Of a DNA stretch of 64,000 nucleotides, positions 48,184-57,155 are shown in pieces. Every line of letters starts with the position of its first letter. Position 1 is the first letter of the stretch. Origin of the DNA: Myxococcaceae bacterium (GTDB lineage Bacteria > Myxococcota > Myxococcia > Myxococcales > Myxococcaceae); contig JAEUJQ010000071.1 of assembly GCA_016793095.1 (NCBI GenBank), positions 182,350-246,349 on the forward strand, in the 5' to 3' direction. Made by a program: the position numbers and the translations under genes. A model generated the notes under the pieces. The model did not search any database. It worked only from the letters and a program-made list of their open reading frames with translations, and was not told the DNA's origin.

Positions 48184-51100
48184 TCAGGGAGGAATCGGTG
48201 GGAACCAGGCGCAGCTCGAGCGCTCGACGCACGGCTCGAGGGGCACCTTCGTGCCGCCGGAGCTCAGGTACGCGCCGAAGGTGTTGAGCAGCAACGAGCC
48301 GAGGTCGAAGGACTTGCCCGGGTCGGGGATCGGGAAGCTGTGCGCGCCCTCGGGGTCCATGTACGGCATGAGGCCGCCCACCACGCCGCCGATCTTCTCG
48401 CTCGGCCCGAACGCGCGCAGCGGCGGGTTGAGGCGCGGCACGCCGAACATGTCGTCAGCGCCCGGCCGCACCGCCTGCAGCACGTCCACGTCCATCAGCG
48501 CGGGACGGCCCTGGCTGTCGAGGTAGCGGCGCGTGCGCTCCACGCCCTCGACGAAGCCCACGTCGATGAGCTGCTGCTGCGTCGACTTGCCGTAGCGCGG
48601 GTCCACCTTTCGCACGTCGAAGAAGCCGGCCGCGCGCATGAGCGCGTTCGCCGTCGAGATCGGCACGCCCGGGTCGCCGGCCATCGGCACCAGGAGCGCG
48701 CGCGTCTTCACCTCCGAGCCGTCGCCGTACTTCAGCGTGCGCGTGCCGTCGTAGAAGGGCGCGAAGTTCGCCGGGTCCGCCGACTCGAGGGCGATCTGCC
48801 CCAGCGCCAGCAGCCGCCGCAGCTCGGGCGAGCCGCGCCGCAGCCCATACCCGTCGGCGAACGCGTACAGCTTCGTCCCTGCCGGCACCACGTTGCCGAA
48901 CACCTTCACCTCGCGGTCGATGGTGTCGATGACCTTCACGGGCGTGAAGCCCGTCGGGTCGCAGCCCGTCTTCGGCTGGCTCGGCAGCACGTCGTCGTAC
49001 AGCTCGAGCTGCAGCGGGTCGCCCTCGTCCACCGGCACCGAGAGCCGCAGGTGGCCGTTCTTCTGCACGCGCGCGCAGCGCCAGTCCCTCGTGTTCAGGT
49101 TGCGCAGCACCGCGATGGTCCTGGTTGGCGTCAGCGCGGGCAGCGCCGCGAGCTTGAGTTCCACGTTCTTGACCCCGCTCGGGTACATCACCGACAGCGT
49201 CGGGTTGGCCGGGCCGTCGCGCACGAGGAACAGCGGCGCGAACATGCGCAGCACGAGCGGGTTCTTCACCTGGCCGAGCGCGGTGCGGGCGCCGATCTCC
49301 GAGAGGTAGCCGCCGGGCAGCACCGGGAGGATGGCGTCGAACTCGGGCTCGATGCCGCCCACGAGGCTCGACATGATGCCGCCGAGCGACGCGCCCGCCA
49401 TGTAGATGGGCACCGTCGGGCCGCCGAGGTCCACCTGGCCGTCGCCGTCGAAGTCCCCCGCCAGGTCGTCCTCCTGGCCGTTCTTGTTCACGTCGAACTT
49501 CCACTTCTTCACGCCGTCGAACGAGCGCAGCACGCGCACCAGCCGCAGCACGTCGAAGGCCGTCTGCTTCACGGTGTCGCGGCTGTGCGGCACGTAGGCG
49601 GTGAAGAAGTCGGCGCCCGGGTCGGGAATGGAGTCGCCGTTCTGGTCCCACGCGCGGCCACGCAAGATGGCGTTGGCCAGGGGCGTGATGCCGTAGCTCT
49701 CGACGATGCCTGAGAACAGGTTGATGTCCTCGGGCGAGATGCCGACGCCGTGGCTCACCGCATCGAGGCCGATGGTGGCCATGCCGAAGCGGGCCATCGG
49801 GCCCATGAAGATGATGGAGTCGAGCTTCGAGCCCGTGTGCCCGTGCACGAAGAGCACGACCGGCGCGGGCCCGGTGCGGTTCTTCGGCACCGCGAGGAAC
49901 ATCGGCACGGTCTCTTCGCGCGCCTCGGCGACGCCGGCCAGCGGCTCGAGCTTCATCGTCTGCTCGTAGAAGGGCAGCGCCTTGCCCTCGCTGTCGTTGC
50001 GCGGGAAGAACTGCGGCGACTGCATGGTGGGCGCGGCGAAGAAGTCGATGCTCTTGAGCCACCCGCGGAAGAGCTCCTTCGAGCCGTCCGACACCTGGTC
50101 GCCGCCGACGAACGAGAGCAGCTGCTCGCCCAGCAGCAGGAACTGCGAGCCGGGGACGATCTTCGTGTTGGTGCCACGGCCCTCCGACCGGCGCGCCTCC
50201 TCGAGGGTGGCGATCTCCGCCGGGTACTTGTCCTTCAGGAAGGCGAGCGGCCCCAGGCCCATGAAGCCGTCGCGCACGGCGATGTAGTCGGCGGTCACGT
50301 TCTGCGTGGTGAACGACCAGGTGAAGGCGACGTCGTCGAGGCCCAGGCCCTGGTTGGTGAGGCACTCGCCGACCGCGCCCAGCGCCTGCGTCTGGCTCAG
50401 GTGGTTGATGGCCGGGAAGGGCGAGCGCACAGGCTTGCCGTCCTTCCCCACCAGGCGCTTCGTCAGCACCACCGCGTACGTGGTGCCCTCGCGCATCGGC
50501 TCGAGCGGCCGCGCGATGAGGGTGTTCGTCTCGTGCTCATAGAAGCCGATGACGTCGAAGGGCCCCCCGGTCTTGTTGTCGAGCGTGTTCGGGTGGTCGA
50601 GCACGCCGTCCATGTCGGTGTCTTCGCCCTCGTCCATCACGCCGTCGCCGTCGAGGTCCTCCTCCTCCTGCTCGAAGAGGAGCTGCTCGAACGAGCCGTG
50701 CGGCTCCTCGGGAAAGTAGGTGCGCTCGTCGGCGGTGAGCGGGAAGTGGCCCTGGCCGAGGTCGAGCAGCACCGGCTGGCAGAAGCCCGGCGAGCCCCGC
50801 GTCACGTCGAGCACGTAGAGCGCGTCGTCGGCGACGTCACCGGGCGCCTGGTGCCGGCGGACGAGCGCGTTCAGGTCGAGCGGCTCGGAGAACGAGACGG
50901 TGATGGGCGCGAGCGTGCCCCAGCCCGACACGCCGTCGAGGGCGGCGCGAATCCGTCGCTCCCACCGCGTGGGCGCCACCTCGATGGCGGCGTTGATGCG
51001 GCGCTTCGTCGGGGACAGCGCGTCGAAGCGCGTCGCGAAGTCGTTCGGCAGGGGAATCTCGGGGAGCGGCAGGTGGAAGACGTCGAAGGCCACCTTCGGG

Positions 51101-51192
51101 CCGGGGCCGTCTTCGGCGGCGCGCAGGCCCTGGGGCGCGGGGGCGCACGAGACGAGGAGGGTGAACACGACGACGGGGGTGAGAGACCGCAT
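48184..51192 (-). CDS. Large alpha/beta-hydrolase lipoprotein with calcium-type Asp-rich loops
   Basis: A 1002-residue lipoprotein (leader TPVVVFTLLVSC). An Ig-like N-terminal half contains FTTQNVTADYIAVRDG; the hydrolase core has VLFVHGHTG (oxyanion strand) and the nucleophile elbow GASLGG. Asp-rich stretches, DLDGDGVMDEGEDTDMDG, DQNGDSIPDPG and DVNKNGQEDDLAGDFDGDG, resemble thrombospondin-type-3 or EF-hand calcium loops. Homologues occur widely in myxobacteria and are probably secreted lipases or esterases; the substrate is unknown. I chose ATG 51192, which starts the lipoprotein leader. The ~1.3-kb upstream extension of the frame is not used. Confidence 0.85.
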   Translation of the reverse strand: MRSLTPVVVFTLLVSCAPAPQGLRAAEDGPGPKVAFDVFHLPLPEIPLPNDFATRFDALSPTKRRINAAIEVAPTRWERRIRAALDGVSGWGTLAPITVSFSEPLDLNALVRRHQAPGDVADDALYVLDVTRGSPGFCQPVLLDLGQGHFPLTADERTYFPEEPHGSFEQLLFEQEEEDLDGDGVMDEGEDTDMDGVLDHPNTLDNKTGGPFDVIGFYEHETNTLIARPLEPMREGTTYAVVLTKRLVGKDGKPVRSPFPAINHLSQTQALGAVGECLTNQGLGLDDVAFTWSFTTQNVTADYIAVRDGFMGLGPLAFLKDKYPAEIATLEEARRSEGRGTNTKIVPGSQFLLLGEQLLSFVGGDQVSDGSKELFRGWLKSIDFFAAPTMQSPQFFPRNDSEGKALPFYEQTMKLEPLAGVAEAREETVPMFLAVPKNRTGPAPVVLFVHGHTGSKLDSIIFMGPMARFGMATIGLDAVSHGVGISPEDINLFSGIVESYGITPLANAILRGRAWDQNGDSIPDPGADFFTAYVPHSRDTVKQTAFDVLRLVRVLRSFDGVKKWKFDVNKNGQEDDLAGDFDGDGQVDLGGPTVPIYMAGASLGGIMSSLVGGIEPEFDAILPVLPGGYLSEIGARTALGQVKNPLVLRMFAPLFLVRDGPANPTLSVMYPSGVKNVELKLAALPALTPTRTIAVLRNLNTRDWRCARVQKNGHLRLSVPVDEGDPLQLELYDDVLPSQPKTGCDPTGFTPVKVIDTIDREVKVFGNVVPAGTKLYAFADGYGLRRGSPELRRLLALGQIALESADPANFAPFYDGTRTLKYGDGSEVKTRALLVPMAGDPGVPISTANALMRAAGFFDVRKVDPRYGKSTQQQLIDVGFVEGVERTRRYLDSQGRPALMDVDVLQAVRPGADDMFGVPRLNPPLRAFGPSEKIGGVVGGLMPYMDPEGAHSFPIPDPGKSFDLGSLLLNTFGAYLSSGGTKVPLEPCVERSSCAWFPPIPP

Positions 51193-51291
51193 GGCGCCGG
51201 GAGGTACGTGAAGTGGGGCGGCCAGCGCAACCGTCGGCGCAGAAACAATACGCGCGTTGTCGCGGCTCGGCGCCCGTGGCAGAGGCTCGGC

Positions 51292-51705
51292 ATGAAGCCG
51301 ACTGACCCGGTAGCCGCCTGGTACGCCGCCGTCCCCCGCGAGGCGAAGAGGCACGTCGCGACCCTCCGCGCGCTCGTGAAGAGGGTCGCGCCGAAGGCCA
51401 CCGAGAAGCTGGCGTACGGCGTTCCAACGTTCGTGCTCGGGAAGAACCTGGTGCACCTGGGCGCCTACGCGACGCACGTGGCCCTCTACGGGGGCCGGGC
51501 GATGGCGCTGGAGGGCCCGCTCGCGAAGTACCAGTCGGGCAAGGGCACGCTGCGCTTCGAGCTCGATGAGCCGCTGCCGCTGAAGGCCCTCACGCAGCTC
51601 GTGAGGGCGCGCGTTGCCGAGAACCTGGCGAAGGCCCGAGGGCCTGGTGGCGGGCGGAAGGACTCGAGACGAGCGCGCCGCCGCTCGGCTGTGCGACGCG
51701 CCTGA
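51292..51705 (+). CDS. DUF1801-domain protein
   Basis: A 137-residue protein of the YdhG/DUF1801 fold: DPVAAWYAAVPREAKRHVATLR at the N-terminus, TEKLAYGVPTFVLGKNLVHLGAY in the middle. Family members bind iron or act as frataxin-like chaperones in some bacteria; the role here is not known. The C-terminus is an Arg-rich tail (RKDSRRARRRSAVRRA). ATG at 51292 is divergent from the hydrolase gene. Confidence 0.85.
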   Translation: MKPTDPVAAWYAAVPREAKRHVATLRALVKRVAPKATEKLAYGVPTFVLGKNLVHLGAYATHVALYGGRAMALEGPLAKYQSGKGTLRFELDEPLPLKALTQLVRARVAENLAKARGPGGGRKDSRRARRRSAVRRA

Positions 51706-51795
51706 CGCCGGCGCACCGGCTGGCAGGAACGCTTGCACCTTCGGCGGCTCCGTGGTCAGGCGGCGCCTTCGCACCCACGGGGAGCTGGGGCACTC

Positions 51796-53361
51796 ATGAA
51801 ACGGACCATTCTTCTCTTCGCAGCCCTGTTTGCGCCTGCGGCCGTCGCGCAGGAGGACGCCGGAGCGGTGATGTCCGAGCCGGTCGTGATGGCCAGCGAC
51901 GGCGGCGTGAGCCCGAGCGCGGTGGTTGAGCCCCCCGCTGCAGCCGAGCCTGCGAAGGAGAAGGAGCGGGTCTCGGTGTCGGTGCACGGCTCGGTGCGGC
52001 TCGTCGGCTCGTTCGTGAACGCGTTCCCGCTCGACGCCGATGGCACCCGCCTGTCGCCGACGCCGCTGGAGTCCCGCCTCCGCATCAACCCCGAGCTGCG
52101 GTACTGGCGGCTCGGGCTCGTGGCGGAGTTCGACGTGGTGACCGGCGCGCTCTACGGGACGCCTGGCAGCTCGCTCGTCGGCTCACGCGTCTCGTTCCCG
52201 CCGCTCAAGCCCGCCGAGCTGCGGCAGCTCTACGCCGAGTACCGCTGGAGCTGGGGCGGCGCGCGGCTGGGGCTGCAGACCAACCACTTCGGCCTCGGCA
52301 TGCTGGCGAACGCGGGCGCGAAGGACTCGGAGCCCGGCGAGTTCGGGCACCAGCACTTCGGCTCCCTCGCCGCGCGAGCCCTGCTGCTGACGCGCCCCTT
52401 CATGTCGTGGGGCGGCGGGTGGGTGGCGGTTGAGCCCGTCGCCGCGTTCGACCTCGTCGTGCGCGACTCGACGGTGGACCTGTTCGACGGCGACCGCGCG
52501 CTGCAGGGCATCCTCGGGGTGCGCCTCAACGTCGACGAGAAGAACGTGCTCGGGCTGTTCGCCATCTACCGCTCGAGCCGGCCGCTCAACTCCATCACCG
52601 GAGAGCGGTCCACCGACGTGCTGGTGGTGGACGCCTCGGCGCAGTGGCGCTTCTTCGACGCGCTCGACGTGGGCGCCGAGGTCGCCGGCATCACCGGCAC
52701 CACCACCCAGACGCGCACGCCCGAGAACCCCCTCATCCAGGTGCGGCAGCTCGGCGCGGCCCTCAAGGCCAGCTACAAGGTGGGTCGCTTCGGCTTCCTC
52801 CTCGACAGCGGCTTCGCGTCGGGTGACTCGAACCCGTACGACGACCAGCTCACCAACTTCCGCTTCGACCGCGACTACAAGGTGGGCCTGGTGCTCTTCG
52901 ACCAGGTCATCGGCTGGCAGAGCGCCCGGAGCGCCTGGCGCGCGGCTGACGCGAACCTGGTGGGCGTCGCGCCCGAGGGCGTGTCGCTGCTACCGACCGG
53001 CGGCGCGGTGACGGGCGCCTGGTACCTCTTCCCCCGCGCGCGGGTGCGCCTCGCGAGCCTGGTGGACGTGTACGGCGGGCCGCTCTTCGCCTTCACCACC
53101 GCCCCGCTGACCGACCCGTTCAACACCCGCGTGCTCTCGGGCGGCGTGCCGGTGAACTTCCTCGCTGGCAACGGCACGGGGCTGCTCGGCACCGAGCTCG
53201 ACCTGGGCGCCTCCATCAAGCACCGCTTCGACTTCGGCCTCACCGTCAACGCCGTGCTCGAGGGCGGCCTGCTGCTGCCAGGCGCCGCGCTGAGCGACGC
53301 CACCGGCAAGCCCATGGGCCCGGTGGGGCTCGGGCGCCTGCGGCTGTCGGCCACGTACTGA
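51796..53361 (+). CDS. Outer-membrane porin-like beta-barrel protein
   Basis: A 521-residue exported protein with signal peptide ending AAVAQ. After an Ala/Pro-rich stretch, residues about 60-521 form some 18 strands typical of an outer-membrane barrel (VSVSVHGSVRLVGSF, ELRQLYAEYRWSWGGARLGLQTNHFG) and end LGRLRLSATY, with a C-terminal aromatic residue. It resembles alginate-export or phosphate-selective porins in layout. It is followed 18 bases later by a TPR protein gene, probably in one operon. Confidence 0.85.
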   Translation: MKRTILLFAALFAPAAVAQEDAGAVMSEPVVMASDGGVSPSAVVEPPAAAEPAKEKERVSVSVHGSVRLVGSFVNAFPLDADGTRLSPTPLESRLRINPELRYWRLGLVAEFDVVTGALYGTPGSSLVGSRVSFPPLKPAELRQLYAEYRWSWGGARLGLQTNHFGLGMLANAGAKDSEPGEFGHQHFGSLAARALLLTRPFMSWGGGWVAVEPVAAFDLVVRDSTVDLFDGDRALQGILGVRLNVDEKNVLGLFAIYRSSRPLNSITGERSTDVLVVDASAQWRFFDALDVGAEVAGITGTTTQTRTPENPLIQVRQLGAALKASYKVGRFGFLLDSGFASGDSNPYDDQLTNFRFDRDYKVGLVLFDQVIGWQSARSAWRAADANLVGVAPEGVSLLPTGGAVTGAWYLFPRARVRLASLVDVYGGPLFAFTTAPLTDPFNTRVLSGGVPVNFLAGNGTGLLGTELDLGASIKHRFDFGLTVNAVLEGGLLLPGAALSDATGKPMGPVGLGRLRLSATY

Positions 53362-53379
53362 TGCCTGGCGGAGGCTCGC

Positions 53380-54114
53380 ATGCTCCTGCTCCCGCTCCTC
53401 CTCGCCGCCTCACCGACGCTCGACGCGAACAGCGCTGGCATGAAGCTGTACCGGGCTCAGAAGTACCCGGAGGCCGCCGAGCAGTTCCGCGCGGCCATAC
53501 GCGCCGGTGAACGTGAGGCTCCGGGGCCGACGGTGAGAGACGCCGTCCAGCTGACCCGCCAGCGGGCCCTCGCGCAGTTCAACCTCGGCTGCACGCTGGC
53601 GCTCCTCCGCAAGGCCGGGCGCGTCTGCGAGTTCGACGCGTACCGGTCGGCGGTGGTGGAGGCGGTGCAGCAGGCCATCACCCTCGACCCGGGCCGGCTC
53701 GAGAAGGCGCTCGTCGACCCTGACCTCGCGGGCGTTCGCGACACGCTCGCGTTCCAGTCGTGGAAGGGCCTGTCGCCGAGCCGCGAGGGCGACCTCACGA
53801 AGCTGCTGCACTCGGTGCGCTGGTGGAGCGTCGGGGCCGGGGTCTTCGGCTCGATTCACGAGCTCACCTTCTCGGACCAGGGCTTCGCGCTGACGATGAA
53901 GGTGTTCGACCAGGACGGGAACCCGCTGGAGCGAAGGAAGACCGTCTACGGCAAGTGGGCGCTCGCCGGGCGCACCCTCACGCTCTTCTTCCCCGTCGAG
54001 CACGCGGAGCTGAAGAAGGCGCGTTCGTTCGAGGGGACGTTCACCGACGAGGGCCAGCTCGTCTTCAAGGGCTGGGTCGAGTTCTCTGACGCGCCGTCCG
54101 AGTGTGATGCCTGA
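53380..54114 (+). CDS. TPR-like exported protein
   Basis: A 244-residue protein with a short N-terminal signal sequence (MLLLPLLLAASP). Residues about 15-100 form TPR-like helices (AGMKLYRAQKYPEAAEQFRAAIRAGE). The last ~100 residues form a beta-rich domain (FSDQGFALTMKVFDQDGN). No known family. It starts 18 bases after the porin-like gene. Confidence 0.75.
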   Translation: MLLLPLLLAASPTLDANSAGMKLYRAQKYPEAAEQFRAAIRAGEREAPGPTVRDAVQLTRQRALAQFNLGCTLALLRKAGRVCEFDAYRSAVVEAVQQAITLDPGRLEKALVDPDLAGVRDTLAFQSWKGLSPSREGDLTKLLHSVRWWSVGAGVFGSIHELTFSDQGFALTMKVFDQDGNPLERRKTVYGKWALAGRTLTLFFPVEHAELKKARSFEGTFTDEGQLVFKGWVEFSDAPSECDA

Positions 54115-54168
54115 GGTGTCAGGTTGACCTGACGCGACGCGCGGGCCTTTGACGACTAAACAAACCCC

Positions 54169-54735
54169 ATGGCGGCTGGCCGACGACCCCGGGGCTACCT
54201 CGGCACCAACCACGAGACCATCGGCTCTGACCTGCTCGCGGTCCTCGGCGTCGTCTCGATGCCGCGCCAGACGCTGGGCGCTGACCTGCACGGGCGCCTC
54301 CTGCAGGTGCAGCCGAACGGCTGGTACCCCATCGAGCTGATGCATGAGGTGCTCTCGGCCTTGTACGGACGGATCGGCGCGAACGGGCTCCGTCAGATGG
54401 GGCGGAAGCTCTTCGTCGCCAGCCACGAGGTTCACGTGAAGTCGGTGGCGCGCTCGGCCTGGGACATCTTGAGCGGCTTCGACGCCATCTATCGTCGCGC
54501 GAACCGCGGTGACGACATCGGCGGGTGGAGGATTCTCGAGTTCTCTCCCGGAAGAGCGCGGCTCGAGAAGACGACGCCTCACCACTGCGTGCTCGAGGAG
54601 GGCATCGTGAGCGCCGCCCTGGCGTGCGTCGGTGTCCCGGCCACCGTGAGCCAGGACTACTGCTTCCTGAACGGAGCCGACGCGTGCGTCTTCGTCGTCA
54701 GCTCCGTGGTCACGGACTCGAGGTGGAAGGGCTGA
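54169..54735 (+). CDS. V4R-like small-molecule-sensor domain protein
   Basis: A 188-residue protein. The C-terminal part shows the pattern of 4-vinyl-reductase-like sensor domains: an Arg-rich helix, then WRILEFSPGRARLEKTTPHHCVLEEGI, followed by SQDYCFLNGADACVFVVSSV, with Cys at spacing typical of the fold. Such domains bind hydrocarbons or metals and usually regulate transcription or signalling. No output domain is seen, so it may act with the kinase encoded 138 bases downstream. Confidence 0.7.
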   Translation: MAAGRRPRGYLGTNHETIGSDLLAVLGVVSMPRQTLGADLHGRLLQVQPNGWYPIELMHEVLSALYGRIGANGLRQMGRKLFVASHEVHVKSVARSAWDILSGFDAIYRRANRGDDIGGWRILEFSPGRARLEKTTPHHCVLEEGIVSAALACVGVPATVSQDYCFLNGADACVFVVSSVVTDSRWKG

Positions 54736-54873
54736 ACCGGGGCGTGGCGGGCCATGGTCGCCTGCTCGCGGCCTCGACGCGCGCATCGCGCTGCTCCGCG
54801 CCGAGGTGAACGCCCCGTGGCTGGGCTGCGGGCGAGCCCTCACACGCGCGCTCTGGGGTAGCGTCAGCCCGCG

Positions 54874-57036
54874 ATGCGGCTGGGGCGCTACGAGGTCATC
54901 GAGAAGCTCGGCGAAGGCGGCATGGGCGAGGTGTTCCTCGCGCGCTACGAGGCGGCCGCGGGCGCGGTGCGGCAGGTGGTGGTGAAGCGGCTGCTCCCAT
55001 CGGTCCTGGCGGACGAGCACACCCTCAGGCTCTTCGTGAGCGAGGCGCGCCTCACCATGCAGCTCTCGCACGGCAACCTGGTGCAGGTCTTCGACTTCGG
55101 CGAGGCGGACGGCCAGTACTTCCTCGCGATGGAGTACGTGGACGGCCTGTCGCTCGCGACGCTGCTCGAGCGCACGAAGGAGCGCGGCCTGCCGGGCGTA
55201 CCCGCGCCCATCGCCGTCGCCCTCATCATCGAGGTCACGAAGGGCCTGCACTTCGCCCATACGCGGGCGGACGAGCGGGGCGCGCCGCTCAAGATCATCC
55301 ACCGCGACATCAGCCCCGAGAACGTGCTCATCAGCTACGAGGGGCAGGTGAAGGTGACGGACTTCGGCGTCGCACGCGCGCGCCTCGAGGGTCGTCAATA
55401 CACCGCCCCTGGCATCTTCCGTGGCAAGCCGGACTACGCCGCGCCCGAGCAGGCCCGGGCCGAGGCGCAGAGCGGGCAGGTGGACGTCTACGCGGCGGGG
55501 CTCGTGCTCGCCGAGCTCATCAGCGGGCACAACCCACAAGAAGGGCGGCTGGTCGAGGTCGCTTCGGCGGGCCGGCGGCTGCGCGTGTCGTCGCCGCTCA
55601 TCGAGGCCTCGCTCGCCGAGATCATCGACGCGGCCATCGACCCTGACCCGAAGACGCGCACCCCCACCGCCCTCGCGCTGCAGCAGGCCCTCACCGCCTG
55701 GCTCGCCGCCAACGCGCCCATCGCCCTCTCCTCGGGCGTGACCAGCTACCTCGCCTGGCTCGAGCCGGACCAGCTCGCGCGGCGCGGCCTCGACGCCACC
55801 GTCCAGCCGGTCTTTCGCGACTGGCTCTCGGCGTGGGCCCGACGTCAGCTCACCGATCCGCAGCGGCCCGCGCTGGCCACGACGCGCTCGACGTCCCCCG
55901 AACGGCCCCTCGATGAGGTGACGCTCGACGAGCCGGCGCCCACGGCCAGACGCCCGGCGATGACGGACGCGCAGACCCGGCTCGAGCAACGGCGCGCGGG
56001 CCTGTGGCTCGTCGGCGGGGCGCTGGCGGCCACCCTCGTCGTCGGGCTCGTCGCGCTGGTGTCGAGCGACCCCGACGACCACGCCATCGTCACCGCCCCC
56101 TCGCCTCCGTCGCTACCGCCCCTGCCAGCGAAGGCGAAAGCTGGCCCCGTGCCCGCCCCCGACGCCCTGCCTGCCCCTGACGCGGCCCCGGTCGCGCGCG
56201 CAGTCACGGAGTACCCGGCCGAGCTCCGCCTGGTGTCCGGCGCGCACTCGGTGGACATCGAGAAGAGCGGAGGCCTTCACCTGCGGTCGGTGCTCTCGCC
56301 TGCGCTCGAGCGTGAAGCGCTCTTCGTTCGGCGTCGGACGGCCGAGCGCGGGGCGCCCCGGCTCATCGCGGCCACCCGCACCCCAACGGGCCTCGTCACC
56401 GCGATGGTGGGCAGCGACTGGGTGCCACTCGAGTCCATCGACACGACGCTCTTCGTCTTCGACCAGCAGGTGCGCCTCTTCTGGGAGCGCGTCGATGTCG
56501 AGGTCGCGACGAAGGTGAAGGGCGCGCCGATGCTGCACACCACGCTCGGGAACGCCGGGCCCGACCTCGTGGTGTCGGTGGACGAGTCACAACGGTTCGC
56601 GCTGCTGAACCTGGACGCTGCCGCGGACTACGAGGTGACGCTCCGCGCTGCAGACGGGCTCGGGCCCGTCTTCCTCGTCGAGTCCGGTGGAGACGGCCGC
56701 GTGAAGCGGGCGGCGGGCGTCGGGGAACACGCTCGTCCGGCTCGTGCCAGGGCGGAGCACGACAGTCCGGAAGGCGGTGACGCTCTGGCTCACCACGCTC
56801 ACCGCAGCGGGCGTCGAGACCCAGCCAGCCGTCGTCGAGGTGCAGCGGGCAGGGCCGGTGCCGACCATCATCCGCGGCGCGGCTGGGGTCGCCCCGGTTG
56901 TCCGCCCGACGACGGCGGACGACTTCAAGCGCATCGCCAGGGAACACGGCGCGCGTGGAGATTGGGGGCCCGCGCTCGACGCCTGGGAGTCGTGTCTCGC
57001 CCTGCTGCCGGATCCGTCGTGTCGGGTCGGCGCTGA
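54874..57036 (+). CDS. Ser/Thr protein kinase with membrane segment; C-terminus apparently frameshifted
   Basis: A PknB-type kinase of 720 residues as read. Kinase domain about residues 5-275: GEGGMGEVF, Lys38 in VVVKRL, HRDISPEN, DFGVARA. Membrane segment about 375-397 (GLWLVGGALAATLVVGLVALV). The following 220 residues are a periplasmic sensor-like domain that stops looking protein-like after VFLVESGGDGR (about residue 609). From there the frame is Arg/Ala-rich, while the +1 frame continues with good codon use to 57067. A one-base difference between 56705 and about 56780, biological or a sequencing error, would rejoin them into a ~730-residue kinase. The V4R-like gene upstream may supply its signal. 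Confidence 0.85.
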   Translation: MRLGRYEVIEKLGEGGMGEVFLARYEAAAGAVRQVVVKRLLPSVLADEHTLRLFVSEARLTMQLSHGNLVQVFDFGEADGQYFLAMEYVDGLSLATLLERTKERGLPGVPAPIAVALIIEVTKGLHFAHTRADERGAPLKIIHRDISPENVLISYEGQVKVTDFGVARARLEGRQYTAPGIFRGKPDYAAPEQARAEAQSGQVDVYAAGLVLAELISGHNPQEGRLVEVASAGRRLRVSSPLIEASLAEIIDAAIDPDPKTRTPTALALQQALTAWLAANAPIALSSGVTSYLAWLEPDQLARRGLDATVQPVFRDWLSAWARRQLTDPQRPALATTRSTSPERPLDEVTLDEPAPTARRPAMTDAQTRLEQRRAGLWLVGGALAATLVVGLVALVSSDPDDHAIVTAPSPPSLPPLPAKAKAGPVPAPDALPAPDAAPVARAVTEYPAELRLVSGAHSVDIEKSGGLHLRSVLSPALEREALFVRRRTAERGAPRLIAATRTPTGLVTAMVGSDWVPLESIDTTLFVFDQQVRLFWERVDVEVATKVKGAPMLHTTLGNAGPDLVVSVDESQRFALLNLDAAADYEVTLRAADGLGPVFLVESGGDGRVKRAAGVGEHARPARARAEHDSPEGGDALAHHAHRSGRRDPASRRRGAAGRAGADHHPRRGWGRPGCPPDDGGRLQAHRQGTRRAWRLGARARRLGVVSRPAAGSVVSGRR

Positions 57037-57067
57037 GGTCGCGAGGAGGAACCTGCGGAGCCGCTGA
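56705..57067 (+). other. Displaced C-terminal part of the kinase gene (+1 frame)
   Basis: In the +1 frame relative to the kinase, codons from 56705 encode a sensible protein (SGNTLVRLVPGRSTTVRKAV, then TLWLTTLTAAGVETQPAVV, and a helix-rich end WGPALDAWESCLALLPDP..RNLRSR) ending at 57067. It begins just behind a TGA at 56702-56704, so it cannot reach much further upstream. It looks like the true C-terminal domain of the kinase. Confidence 0.6.
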
Positions 57068-57155
57068 GCGTTCGTCCTCCTCGAGTTGCACCTGGCCCGT
57101 TCATCAGGTGTCTCCCGATGGCCGGAGTCATGGGAGAGTGCTCCCGAGGTTCTCC

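Noticed and set aside
51193..51987. Upstream extension of the hydrolase frame
   Set aside because: The extension lacks a signal and is Arg-rich; the lipoprotein leader starts at 51192.
57089..57110. Small hairpin CACCTG/CAGGTG after the kinase gene
   Set aside because: Six base pairs only, no T-tract; it may be chance.
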